Positions 1 to 10,205 are shown, counted from the stretch's first letter. The stretch: DNA of 41,858 nucleotides from Polaromonas sp. (GCF_012927415.1 NZ_JABBPF010000040.1:1-41858), one strand, 5' to 3'. A program made the numbers and translations. The notes: generated from the letters alone by a model not told the origin.

Positions 1-1792
<1,792 letters not shown>

Positions 1793-1833
1793 TGGTTCTC
1801 CTGAGGGGGCTTGCGAATTGCATTGGTAAGTCG

Positions 1834-1864
1834 AGTCTGAACCTTGCCATCATGGCAGGGTCAA
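1834..1864 (-). promoter_or_regulatory. CueR-type promoter of copA
   Basis: On the minus strand TTGACC (1859-1864) is followed by a 19-base spacer and CAGACT (1834-1839). The spacer carries an imperfect dyad, ACC(C/T)TGCCA against TGGCAAGGT. The overlong 19-base spacer with a centred dyad is the hallmark of MerR/CueR-activated copper promoters such as E. coli copA. It points into copA. No cueR gene is in this window, so the regulator is inferred. Confidence 0.8.
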
Positions 1865-1914
1865 GGGCCCACCCGCAATAACCCTCGATTTTCAGGGGAA
1901 TGACGCCGGCTCGC

Positions 1915-1945
1915 TTGACCCTGTCCCTGTAGGAAGGTTCAGACT
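1915..1945 (+). promoter_or_regulatory. CueR-type promoter of copZ
   Basis: TTGACC (1915-1920), a 19-base spacer, then CAGACT (1940-1945), reading into copZ. The -35 and -10 hexamers and the spacer length are the same as in the copA promoter on the other strand, and the spacer again carries an ACC/GGT dyad (ACCCTGTCC and GGAAGGT). The two promoters are about 50 bases apart, so one MerR-type copper sensor probably controls both genes. Confidence 0.8.
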
Positions 1946-1982
1946 CCAAAGCGTTCGTTTCATTTACTTTCAAGGAGTCTGC

Positions 1983-2171
1983 ATGGAATTCAATGTCCCT
2001 GACATGAGTTGCGGCCACTGCGCCGGCGTCATCACCAAAACGCTCAAGGCGCTTGACGCCAGCGCCATCATCAGCTTTGATCTGCCGGTCAAAAAGGTGA
2101 CGGTGCAAACCACGCAAGACCGCGAAACCGTGGCTGCCGCACTGGCCGAGGCGGGATACCCGGCCAACTGA
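1983..2171 (+). CDS. copZ: Cytoplasmic copper chaperone (HMA domain)
   Basis: A 62-residue single heavy-metal-associated domain that carries Cu(I) in the cytoplasm and hands it to the CopA ATPase. The metal site is MSCGHC near the N-terminus (residues 8-13) and the fold ends in AEAGYPAN, as is usual for CopZ-like proteins. AAGGAG lies 5 to 6 bases before the ATG. It is divergent from copA with its own CueR-type promoter. Length and motif match the family; there is nothing unusual in it. Confidence 0.93.
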   Translation: MEFNVPDMSCGHCAGVITKTLKALDASAIISFDLPVKKVTVQTTQDRETVAAALAEAGYPAN

Positions 2172-2207
2172 GCAACCTGGCTGATAATTTCTGATAATTT
2201 AAGGCCG

Positions 2208-2252
2208 TAGTCCAGGTAATACGGTCGTACTGCGCTATCGAATAAATAGCAA
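2208..2252. repeat. AT-richer interspersed repeat, copy 1
   Basis: Contains TCCAGGTAATACGG (2211-2224) followed by GCTATCGAATAAATAGC, an inverted repeat around GCTAT/ATAGC. The same 14-base string and a GCTAT/ATAGC inverted repeat recur at 27575-27619. Related versions occur at 14305, 29679 and, inside murU, at 37924. It lies between copZ and psd. Confidence 0.6.
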
Positions 2253-2354
2253 GCCGGGAGTGAACGATATTGGCTTGCAATGGCTATGTCGGGCAGCCAG
2301 CGCCAGGCAGCCGTCCCGATAGAATGAAACTTCCTTGTTTCACGCTGCCTGCCT

Positions 2355-3227
2355 ATGTCTGACCGCTCCGCCGTTTTGCCGCAATACCTGATTCCCAAGC
2401 AGGCGCTCACCGCATTTGCCGGTTATGTGGCGGGGCGCGAGCGCGGCTGGGTCACCACCGAAATTATTCGCCGCTTTGTTGCCAAATACCAAGTCAACAT
2501 GGGCGAGGCGCTCAATTCCGACATCGCCAGTTACCCCACCTTCAACGACTTCTTTACCCGAGCCCTCAAGCCCGGTGCGCGACCGCTGGCCGATGCCGAG
2601 CTGATTTGCCCGGTCGACGGCGCGATCAGCCAGTTCGGCGCGATCGAGCACGACCAGATCTTCCAGGCCAAAGGCCACCGCTTTTCGACCACCGCCGTGG
2701 TCGGCGGCGACGCCACGCTGTCGGCGCAGTACCAGGACGGCAGCTTCGCCACGATCTACCTCAGCCCCAAGGACTATCACCGCATTCACATGCCGTGCGA
2801 TGGACGCCTGCGCCGCATGATTTACGTTCCCGGCGATCTGTTTTCAGTCAATCCGGTCACCGCGCGCGGTGTGCCTGGCCTGTTTGCGCGCAACGAGCGC
2901 GTGGTCTGCGTGTTCGAATCGGCGCGTGGCCCTTTCGTGCTGATCCTCGTCGGCGCGACGATTGTCGGCAGCATGGCCACCGTCTGGCACGGCGTGGTGA
3001 ATCCGCCGCGCGGCGGCGCGGTTCGAGAGTGGCGCTACCCGGCGAGCGCTGAGCAGCCTGCGGTGGAACTGAAACAGGGCGATGAAATGGGCCGCTTTTT
3101 GCTGGGCTCCACCGTCGTCCTGCTGTTCCCGAAGGGGCCGCTGCGCTTCAACCCTGAATGGGCCGCGGGGCGAGGCGTGCGGCTGGGCGAGGTGATGGCG
3201 AGTTACTCGACAGGCTCCCAGGCCTGA
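2355..3227 (+). CDS. psd: Phosphatidylserine decarboxylase proenzyme
   Basis: Inner-membrane pyruvoyl enzyme that converts phosphatidylserine to phosphatidylethanolamine. Visible family motifs are CPVDG, YLSPKDYHRIHMP, the FARNER segment, VGATIVGS and the self-cleavage site LGST (residues 250-253). Cleavage there makes the beta chain and the alpha chain with its N-terminal pyruvoyl group, which leaves a short alpha chain of about 39 residues. The length of 290 residues is usual. The ATG at 2355 gives a complete N-terminus, though no strong Shine-Dalgarno sequence is visible. It is followed on the same strand by a gene-poor stretch, so it is probably monocistronic. Confidence 0.95.
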   Translation: MSDRSAVLPQYLIPKQALTAFAGYVAGRERGWVTTEIIRRFVAKYQVNMGEALNSDIASYPTFNDFFTRALKPGARPLADAELICPVDGAISQFGAIEHDQIFQAKGHRFSTTAVVGGDATLSAQYQDGSFATIYLSPKDYHRIHMPCDGRLRRMIYVPGDLFSVNPVTARGVPGLFARNERVVCVFESARGPFVLILVGATIVGSMATVWHGVVNPPRGGAVREWRYPASAEQPAVELKQGDEMGRFLLGSTVVLLFPKGPLRFNPEWAAGRGVRLGEVMASYSTGSQA

Positions 3228-3815
3228 CTGCCTCGGAAAAATCGGAAAAACCCCGGAAAATGCGTCACGTTGCCAGAATGCACCGTGTTGTCTGCCAGAT
3301 AACGATTGACGCGTTCAGGGGTGTTGGCCGTGATGGCCTTGCGTTTTTGAGAAAGGCTCGAAGAAGAAGGGCCGGAAAAGTTTTGCACTGGACAATTGCT
3401 GGATGCCGCCCATCCATCGACTTTCCTTTATCTTGAAGGAGGGTGCTGCCCGGGCGACCGCCCCTCGTCTGGTTGTTTGAGGTGAGCGCCAAAAAAACGG
3501 TTGCTGCACTGTGCGACAGCGGACGCGCCGGGAACCGTCGCAAAGCCGCGAAAAAATCGCCAAAAAAACCGTCGCAAAGATGCCGCAGTCCCCATGCATG
3601 AGAACATCTTGCTTGCGGCAGGACTTTGGCGTGCTGCGGTCGCACTGACCGTCAGATCAAATGGCCAGCTGACAAGGGCTAACCCAGACGCAAAACCCCG
3701 GCCATTCCCTTTGCTTTACCAAAGCGGGCAAATGCACGCCGGTCTTGATTTTTTGTCTGGCGATTTACCATTGACTAATTAAAAAATTCGCCAGGGAGCC
3801 GTTTGCGCAGCACGC
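3228..3815. other. Gene-poor flank of the photosystem island
   Basis: About 590 bases without a confident gene. A GTG-initiated frame at 3482-3601 encodes 39 residues rich in lysine and arginine (KKTVAA, RRKAAKKSPKKP), resembling the tail of an H1-like nucleoid protein; it may be a relic. A 7-base inverted repeat CTGGCGA/TCGCCAG (3757-3763 and 3788-3794) lies just past the blh stop. The strand leaving blh lacks a following T-tract, so it is not a canonical terminator. Confidence 0.4.
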
Positions 3816-4709
3816 TCAATGCTTCCAACCCGTGAATCGTACCCGCTCCACCAGTATCATGTGCGGCACTGTCAACGCGGCCAGCGAGACAAACACAAAC
3901 TGCAACAAGCGCTCGTCAGCGGGAGAATCCGGGAGCAGTGCCCAGCCCGCGCCCGCCATTGCGAGAACTGCCAACATAGGCGTGACAGCCACCAGGACGA
4001 GCCGTTGCAACGTGACATTGGCGTACCTTTGTGTGCGCAAGATATGCCGCGCGCTGTGCATGCAGCAGAAAAACACAGCAAACCCCAGTAGCGGGGTCGC
4101 CGTCAGGGCCAGCAGGCCAACGGCCGCCATTTCCAATGCAGACAGGCGGTCGCGCCGCGCGCTGCGCAGCACAAGCAACGCGAGGGCCACCACCGAAGGC
4201 CAGGCGATCAGCTGAAGTCCGGCACTTACGGGGAGCGCCGCATGACTGCCCACCAGCATGGAGAAAAGCCTTGAAATTTCGGTGGCGTGCAGCGCAGCCG
4301 GGATTGCAATCACCGCGATGCCGTAAAGCAGGCGTGCAGCGAATCCTGCGCCGGGTGCTGGGTCACCCGAAAAATGAAGCACTGACAGCAGCAGGAACCC
4401 GATCAAAAATACTGTCGGCATGAACCACCACAGCGCCACTGTCAGAGCCGCCAGCAACAGATACCAAACCACAAACCCGATCCAGCGCGCAGACCCTTGC
4501 ATTCTCTGCAACGACTGCGCGAAAATGGGATCAAGCGCACCATGAGGGACGCCCAGCAACACGACCAGCAAGGCGAGAAGCACTGTCTCGTGCTGAGGAT
4601 TCATCGGCCCCATAAGCAATGAAAAAACCACAGTTACCAACGCAACCGCACAAAATGCGATTCCCTGAAGGCGTTCGGCGTCGACCCGGAGGGACGAACG
4701 GTTTGTCAT
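3816..4709 (-). CDS. blh: Brp/Blh-type beta-carotene 15,15'-dioxygenase
   Basis: Membrane enzyme that splits beta-carotene into two retinal molecules, the chromophore of the rhodopsin encoded at the other end of the operon. At 297 residues it has the family's several hydrophobic helices and its histidine motifs: GVPHGALDP near the N-terminus, LHFSGDP, MHSARHILR and VPHMILVER. These histidines are the expected iron ligands. I use the ATG at 4709, one base after the crtY stop (TAA-C-ATG), instead of a longer frame that would run back into crtY. It is the last gene of the six-gene operon. Brp (bacteriorhodopsin-related) proteins share the fold, but here both names describe the same function. Confidence 0.92.
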   Translation of the reverse strand: MTNRSSLRVDAERLQGIAFCAVALVTVVFSLLMGPMNPQHETVLLALLVVLLGVPHGALDPIFAQSLQRMQGSARWIGFVVWYLLLAALTVALWWFMPTVFLIGFLLLSVLHFSGDPAPGAGFAARLLYGIAVIAIPAALHATEISRLFSMLVGSHAALPVSAGLQLIAWPSVVALALLVLRSARRDRLSALEMAAVGLLALTATPLLGFAVFFCCMHSARHILRTQRYANVTLQRLVLVAVTPMLAVLAMAGAGWALLPDSPADERLLQFVFVSLAALTVPHMILVERVRFTGWKH

Positions 4710-4710
4710 G

Positions 4711-5889
4711 TTATGAGCCTGCCGGCATGCCTTGGCCGGAACTCGCAGCGCTGAACAATTGTTGTAAAAACGGCTTGGCTGGCAGGGCCAAAACAATGGA
4801 CGCGTAATCGACAAGGCTGCCGCAGTCACTTAGAAAACGGATCACCTTTTGGCTGTCCGCACGGGCAAACAGGGTCATGAACAGTTGCGGCGCCAATTCG
4901 GGCTGCCGGCGAATGAGGTTCAAAAAGATTCGGTCCATTTGCCTAAGCAAAGCTGGGTCCGGGGTGTGCCCGATCGGCAATCTGCCGCCGGCGATCGCCT
5001 GGGCGCAGTGAGCAGCCCAGCGCTGGATGCGTTGAAATGCGTATCCGGTTGCTGGCCGAGCAGCCCCTGCTGACACGCCAACCTGCACATAAGCCAGTTC
5101 TAGCCCGGCCAAACCAGAATTCTGATGATCGAGGCCCATGGGAAGCATCCCGCTTTCTGTGCGCAGCACGGTGAAATCAGCACCGTTGACACGCTGTGCA
5201 ATGGCGGCATTCAGCTCAGCGGCTAGATCATCGGCTGCGAGTGGCGCAACGCCAAAGACCGTGAACTCAACCAGCGCACGCGTTTTCGAAATCGGCAGCA
5301 CATAGATGAAGGCAACGCGCTCCGGGTTTGCGGGCAAAAAATCCATCAGATCAGCGCACTCTGGATCAAAGACAGCCTGTGAACAGTCAATTTCATAACC
5401 ATAAAAAGACTGCCACAGCAATGCACCGCCTGGCGCCGGCATTCGCACGGGCCGGGTATCCACCACCATGGCCGCCGTCACCTGCCCGGCCAGGGTTTGC
5501 AGATGCCAGCGTCCGCCGTGAAACTGAGGCTCTGACAGGACCGGCGTGTCCATTAGCAGACGTAGCTGCGGCACATCCCTGAGGGCGGTCTGTGCGACCG
5601 CATAAAACCGCTCTGCGGCCAACATGCGGTAAGGGGTTCTGGCGCAATCGATACACAGTGTCTGACGTGCGTTGCGTACTTTGACGGCCGGCCATTGATG
5701 CTGCGCCGTTTGGGCGAAAGGCGTCGCCTCGCCGCCCCAAAAGCACCAGGTACGATCGTTCTGATAACGCGGTCGCTGTTCCAGGATCAATGTCGCCGGC
5801 GCGCGATGACCGAGCTGGGCCAGGCGCATGGCCAGACTCAGTCCGGCGCATCCCCCTCCCAGAATCAGTAGTTCAACGTCATGCTGCAT
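4711..5889 (-). CDS. crtY: Lycopene beta-cyclase (CrtY type)
   Basis: Flavoprotein that cyclises both ends of lycopene to give beta-carotene. It has an N-terminal dinucleotide-binding motif LILGGGCAGLSLA (residues 8-20) and the family signature NDRTWCFW (about 44-51). The 392-residue length is typical of the proteobacterial CrtY group. Its start codon at 5889 lies inside the end of crtB (11-base overlap), and it stops one base before blh, so translational coupling in both directions is likely. Without a hydroxylase or ketolase next to it, beta-carotene is the expected end product before cleavage. Confidence 0.93.
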   Translation of the reverse strand: MQHDVELLILGGGCAGLSLAMRLAQLGHRAPATLILEQRPRYQNDRTWCFWGGEATPFAQTAQHQWPAVKVRNARQTLCIDCARTPYRMLAAERFYAVAQTALRDVPQLRLLMDTPVLSEPQFHGGRWHLQTLAGQVTAAMVVDTRPVRMPAPGGALLWQSFYGYEIDCSQAVFDPECADLMDFLPANPERVAFIYVLPISKTRALVEFTVFGVAPLAADDLAAELNAAIAQRVNGADFTVLRTESGMLPMGLDHQNSGLAGLELAYVQVGVSAGAARPATGYAFQRIQRWAAHCAQAIAGGRLPIGHTPDPALLRQMDRIFLNLIRRQPELAPQLFMTLFARADSQKVIRFLSDCGSLVDYASIVLALPAKPFLQQLFSAASSGQGMPAGS

Positions 5890-6847
5890 GGTGCAGAAAA
5901 GAGGCGGTGCTTAAACTCGGGCAGTCCAAAAGTGCAAAGTGCAGGCGCTTGTCGTGAAGTGGCGGATGCCGCCAGAATGAGCGACTTACCGGAATCGCTA
6001 CGAGCGCTCGTGTCGTGATGGCGGCCTTTTGCCATGCCGGCACCACGACGCGCTCCGTCCAGTACGCGTAGTCGCGCGCTCTAAGCTGCCTGCCTATGGC
6101 GCGGTACATCCGAGCCGCCACCAGGATACTGCTGCGCGCGCGCGCGGGCAGATAGGAAAGGCCGAGTTCGCCGCTTTGGTAATAAGTGTCCGCACAGTCG
6201 AGCAAGGTGGCAACGCATTGCCGTACCGTACCGCGCAATAGTCCTGTCGGATGGATCAGCGCCCCGGGCGCCAGATCGCCCACCAGGCCAGCCGGTAGAT
6301 AGCGCCGGTTAAGCGCTGCGTCGGCGGCAATGTCGCGGCAGATGTTTGTTAGTTGCATCGCGATGCCCAGATCAACCGCATGCGGAAAAGCGGCTGGATC
6401 GTCAGTATCCAGCACCTTGCACATCATCAGCCCCACCGTTCCGGCAACCTGATAGCAGTAGCGCAACAGTGCATCCAGATCGGGCATGCGAACCGGTTCA
6501 AGATCGGACTGCACACCGGCTATGAGATCCAGAAAGATATCGGAATCAATGCCGCACTCTTGCAGCAAAGCCAGTCCATCCTGAATGACTGGCTCGTTTG
6601 AGTGGCCGTCGCGTATCGACGCTGCAGCGTCGGCCAGCGCTTCTTTTGCCAGCGGCACCGAGCTGGTCTCGTCGGCCAGGTCGTCAATGTAGCGGCACAG
6701 GCGATACAGACGCGTGGCCCGGGCAGCGTGCACCGGTTTAAGCAATTGACGGGCCCAATAAAAACTGCGGCCTTTTGCGGCCAGCACGCTGTCGGCACTG
6801 GCTGTCAGTGCGGGCTTTGTAACAGCCGCTTGAACCAGCTGGTTCAT
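5879..6847 (-). CDS. crtB: Phytoene synthase
   Basis: Condenses two geranylgeranyl diphosphates to phytoene, the first committed carotenoid step. Family marks are the early GRSFYWARQLL segment, the first aspartate-rich motif in YIDDLADE (near residue 54) and the second in QLTNICRDIAAD (near 165). The start at 6847 is preferred because its ATG overlaps the crtI stop as ATGA, the usual coupling arrangement. A start 16 codons upstream would lie well inside crtI. With this start the protein has 322 residues. Squalene synthase-like relatives exist, but the crt neighbours settle the call. Confidence 0.93.
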   Translation of the reverse strand: MNQLVQAAVTKPALTASADSVLAAKGRSFYWARQLLKPVHAARATRLYRLCRYIDDLADETSSVPLAKEALADAAASIRDGHSNEPVIQDGLALLQECGIDSDIFLDLIAGVQSDLEPVRMPDLDALLRYCYQVAGTVGLMMCKVLDTDDPAAFPHAVDLGIAMQLTNICRDIAADAALNRRYLPAGLVGDLAPGALIHPTGLLRGTVRQCVATLLDCADTYYQSGELGLSYLPARARSSILVAARMYRAIGRQLRARDYAYWTERVVVPAWQKAAITTRALVAIPVSRSFWRHPPLHDKRLHFALLDCPSLSTASFLHHAA

Positions 6848-8319
6848 GCAGATACCGCGAGTGGAATCAGTGCATCCATTACTTTGGCGGAGCACAGGAC
6901 ACCCGGTAGTCCGGCCCCCGGATGAGTGCCAGCGCCCACCAGATAAAGATTTTTCAAACCTTCTGCGCGGTTATGAAAACGAAACCAGGCCGACTGCCGA
7001 AACAACGGGGAAACTGAGAACCCGGCGCCGTGCTTGCTTAAATAATCGTGCTCGAAGTCCTTCGGCGTCATGAAGAACTCTTCGGTAATTGTCGCTGTCA
7101 GATTGGGCAGGATGGTTTTATCCAGCGCGGCGACGATTCGGTCGCGCAGTGCCGGACCTTCCTTGTTCCAATCCAGTTTTCCCAGCAAATTGGGCACGGG
7201 GCAGAGCACATAGAAACTGTCGCAGCCCGCCGGCGCAAAGCTCGCGTCCGTGGCTGTGGGCCGGTGCAGGTAAAGAGAAAAATCCTCGGACAAGGTTTTG
7301 TGGTCGAAGATGTCGGCCAACAGTTCACGGTAGCGTTCACCCAGCCAGATGGTGTGGTGCGCGACATCGGGATAGGTTTGCGTGGTGCCGAAATATAAAA
7401 CGAAAAGCCCCATTGAAAAAGTGGCGGCACCCAGCTTCAGCCGAGTTGCGATTGATTGCTGCGAGGGCTTGACCATTTGGCTGTATAGATGCGCTGGATC
7501 TGCATTGGAAACCACAAGATCGGCCAGCACCCTACGCCCGTCATCCATGACGACGCCCTTGACAACGCCTTGATCAATGGTCAGCGAGGCCACCGTCTGA
7601 CCGAGCTGGACGTCAATTCCGTGTCGCCCCATCAACTCGCCTAAGGCGCGGGTAATGGCCGCAGTTCCCCCCATCGCGAAATGCACACCGTAAGCACGTT
7701 CCAGGTAGTGGATTAAGCCGTAGATGCTGGTGGTGTCAAAAGGATTGCCGCCCACCAGCAGAGGCTGGATGGAAAATGCCTGCCGCAGCTTCGGGTGGCT
7801 GAGATAGCGGGACACCAGCTGCCACACCGTTTCGTGGCTGCGCAGTGCTACGAGTCTGGGAATCTGCTTGAGCATGGTCCGCAGGCGGTGAAACGGCATG
7901 GCCGACAATTCGGTAAAGCCCACGTCGAAGATTCGCTTCGAATGACTCAACAAATTACGGTAGCCGTCGCAATCGCGTGGCTCGATGCGTTCAATCTCAG
8001 CCAGGGTATCTTCGAGCGTGCCGCCATAGTCAAAAGTATCGCCATCAGCGAAATAAAACCGGTACCAGGGCTTCAACGGAACCAGCGTGACATGGTCGGC
8101 AAATCGTTCATCGAACAAGGCGAACAATTCGTCAAACAAAAACGGCGCGGTGATTACGGTGGGGCCTGCATCGTGGCGAAAGCCATTTCGCTCAAAAACC
8201 TGAGCACGACCGCCAAGCTGGGCGCAGCGGTCCATCAGGGTCACGCGGTAGCCCTTGGCCCGCAGACGCAATGCGGCCGCTATGCCACCGAATCCGGCGC
8301 CGATGACCACAGCCTGCAT
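6844..8319 (-). CDS. crtI: Phytoene desaturase
   Basis: FAD-dependent enzyme that desaturates phytoene to lycopene. The N-terminus is a dinucleotide-binding fold, VVIGAGFGGIAAALRLRAKG, and the C-terminus has the CrtI signature GAGTHPGAGLPGV (about residues 464-476) where FAD contacts are completed. It has 491 residues, normal for bacterial CrtI. The ATG at 8319 shares its A with the crtE stop (TGATG), and the stop overlaps crtB as ATGA, so three successive genes are coupled. An upstream TTG two codons earlier is possible but less likely. Confidence 0.94.
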   Translation of the reverse strand: MQAVVIGAGFGGIAAALRLRAKGYRVTLMDRCAQLGGRAQVFERNGFRHDAGPTVITAPFLFDELFALFDERFADHVTLVPLKPWYRFYFADGDTFDYGGTLEDTLAEIERIEPRDCDGYRNLLSHSKRIFDVGFTELSAMPFHRLRTMLKQIPRLVALRSHETVWQLVSRYLSHPKLRQAFSIQPLLVGGNPFDTTSIYGLIHYLERAYGVHFAMGGTAAITRALGELMGRHGIDVQLGQTVASLTIDQGVVKGVVMDDGRRVLADLVVSNADPAHLYSQMVKPSQQSIATRLKLGAATFSMGLFVLYFGTTQTYPDVAHHTIWLGERYRELLADIFDHKTLSEDFSLYLHRPTATDASFAPAGCDSFYVLCPVPNLLGKLDWNKEGPALRDRIVAALDKTILPNLTATITEEFFMTPKDFEHDYLSKHGAGFSVSPLFRQSAWFRFHNRAEGLKNLYLVGAGTHPGAGLPGVLCSAKVMDALIPLAVSA

Positions 8320-9263
8320 CAACAAGTCTCCAGCGACGAAATAGCAGCGAGCTTACGACGCATATCGGCGGAAAACCCCAGTAGTAAAGCGCCCGCGTTA
8401 GACGGCAGCCTTGCAGCGCTGGACTCGCACAGCGCCAACTGCTGTAGGCCGAGATCTCTTGCGCGAAAGATGGCATCAGCGTGGGAATGGGACTCCATGA
8501 AAATGAGGGCAATATTCATAGCCGGACGGCTTTTCCCGCCGCTGTCACTGCGCGCAGCATCGCCGGCCAGGTCTTCCAGGTCATCGAATATTTGATAGCT
8601 GACGGCAAAGCTTTCACATGCTTGTCGCGCCGCTGGCATAGCGTCCGTGTGTCCTGATGCCAACAGCGCAAGTTCCAGCGGCAAGCCCAACAACGCACCG
8701 GACTTGGCCATTGCAATTTTCGTATACAGCCCAATACTGCCCGCCTTGCCGTCAAGCCCGGCAAGGTCTGCACACTGCCCGTCGATAGCCCTTGCGGTGC
8801 GCTCGTGGAGCAGCGACAGCATGGACGGCAAGACACCGGACTGGCTGATCGTGCACAGCGCGCAGTAAGCTGCTGACAACAAAAAGTCTCCGCTGCAGAT
8901 GGCCAGGTTGCCACCATATTTTGCCCACAGTGCTTGCTGTCCGCGTCTGAATTGATCCCGGTCCTGCAAGTCATCATGGATTAGGGAGGCGTTGTGCATC
9001 AGTTCTGCACAGGTTGCAATGCACAGCGTGTCATTGTCCGTCAGCCCAAGCGCCAGCCCCGCCGCAAGACCCAGCCGAGCCCTTACGCGCTGGCCGCCGG
9101 CGCTCAAATGATAGGCCGCAGCCGATCTTGCGCCCACCTCGCCGGCTGCCGAAAAACCAGCGCTGGCGCCCGTTGCGTCGCGCATGCGCGAGTCAACCTG
9201 GGGAAGCAGGGATTCCAACTTCTCGTGGTGATTCTGGCTCCGCAGGCAAACAGGTGGAGGCAT
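8319..9263 (-). CDS. crtE: Geranylgeranyl diphosphate synthase
   Basis: Polyprenyl synthase that extends farnesyl diphosphate to the C20 precursor of carotenoids. Both aspartate-rich metal-binding motifs are present: LIHDDLQDRD (first, near residue 95) and QIFDDLEDLAGD (second, near 226). GGQRVRARL, the isoprenoid-binding stretch, precedes the first motif. I choose the ATG at 9263 (314 residues) because GGAG sits about 8 bases upstream; the in-frame ATG at 9296 has no ribosome-binding site. It follows the rhodopsin gene by 94 bases, the widest gap in the operon, and may be partly separately translated or processed there. Confidence 0.92.
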   Translation of the reverse strand: MPPPVCLRSQNHHEKLESLLPQVDSRMRDATGASAGFSAAGEVGARSAAAYHLSAGGQRVRARLGLAAGLALGLTDNDTLCIATCAELMHNASLIHDDLQDRDQFRRGQQALWAKYGGNLAICSGDFLLSAAYCALCTISQSGVLPSMLSLLHERTARAIDGQCADLAGLDGKAGSIGLYTKIAMAKSGALLGLPLELALLASGHTDAMPAARQACESFAVSYQIFDDLEDLAGDAARSDSGGKSRPAMNIALIFMESHSHADAIFRARDLGLQQLALCESSAARLPSNAGALLLGFSADMRRKLAAISSLETC

Positions 9264-9357
9264 GAAGAGTCTCCGTTTCAGATCGACAGTGAACATCGTT
9301 AGGCAGGCCCAGAAAAGAACCTGCTCCGATGCGCCGAATGGAGAAAGTGCCGGGAAA

Positions 9358-10170
9358 CTACTGAGCCTGTTTTTTGGCCATACTCTCGGACTCGTTCACT
9401 GCGACTGTCCAGATAATCAAACCGAAGGCAATCTTGTTGAGCACATCAGCCAGGTTATAGATGATGTTCAATGCATTCACGCTGTTGGCTGGGCTGCTGC
9501 CGGTAAAGTAACCGAAGAAGTAGCCGATTGGGTAAATGGCCCAACCAAAGGTCACAATCAAACGCATGGTATTAAACGCTGACTGCACAGATGGCGGCGC
9601 ACTTTGCGCGTTGATTTTGCTGGCCTGACCCATAAAAATTTCATAGAGGATGAAAGCCCAGCCAGCCATACCAATGATGAACGCCGGCAATACGGGCATA
9701 TAGGCTGCTTCGCCCAGATAGCCGCCAATCAGCATGACGAGAGTGCCGATCATGAGACGCCAGAAGATGCCGACGGGTACTTTGGTGATGGCTGACAAGA
9801 TCAGATAAAACTCGATCATCAGCAATGGCACGGTAATCAGCCAGTCGATGTAGCGAAAGACGGTTGGCGTTGAACCCGTGGTAACCCAGACTTCCCGCAT
9901 GTAGAAATAGTGCACAGCGGCCACCAGCGTTACAAGGCCGGAGACAGTCAGCGACGTCTTCCATTTGGCAGAGACGCGGTCGCGTTCCAGAAAGAAAAAG
10001 ACCGTCGATGCGACTAGTGCCATCGAGATAAGCCAAAAGGATATTCCGACAAAGTCGTCAGGTCGCAATGTCGCGCTGGACGCCGCCGAAGCGTGGGTGG
10101 CTACAAAACACAAAGCGAGCCCGGAAATCAAGCTTGCAACCGTTTTGGAAAAAAAATGATTTAGTAGCAT
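9358..10170 (-). CDS. Green-tuned proteorhodopsin, light-driven proton pump
   Basis: Seven-helix retinal protein expected to export protons from the cytoplasm when lit. A signal peptide (about residues 1-29, ending ASA) precedes the helices. All pump residues of SAR86-type proteorhodopsin are conserved: His87 (its H75), Arg106 (R94), the acceptor Asp109 (D97), Thr113 (T101), the donor Glu120 (E108) and the Schiff-base Lys246 (K231). Leu117 matches tuning position 105, where Leu gives green and Gln blue absorption. Long stretches such as ERDRVSAKWKTSLTVSGLVT match marine proteorhodopsin almost exactly. G+C is visibly lower than in nearby genes, which suggests transfer. It is the first gene of the retinal operon. 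GGGGGA about 8 bases before the ATG is the likely ribosome site. Confidence 0.96.
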   Translation of the reverse strand: MLLNHFFSKTVASLISGLALCFVATHASAASSATLRPDDFVGISFWLISMALVASTVFFFLERDRVSAKWKTSLTVSGLVTLVAAVHYFYMREVWVTTGSTPTVFRYIDWLITVPLLMIEFYLILSAITKVPVGIFWRLMIGTLVMLIGGYLGEAAYMPVLPAFIIGMAGWAFILYEIFMGQASKINAQSAPPSVQSAFNTMRLIVTFGWAIYPIGYFFGYFTGSSPANSVNALNIIYNLADVLNKIAFGLIIWTVAVNESESMAKKQAQ

Positions 10171-10205
10171 GCGTGTTCCCCCGAAAATGCATGACCAGTT
10201 GTACC

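Noticed and set aside
2181..2200. Perfect tandem duplication CTGATAATTT
   Set aside because: Only two units, next to a repeat copy; no function or element can be tied to it.
3757..3794. Inverted repeat CTGGCGA/TCGCCAG as terminator of the rhodopsin operon
   Set aside because: The strand leaving blh has an A-run, not a T-run, after the stem and the loop is long.
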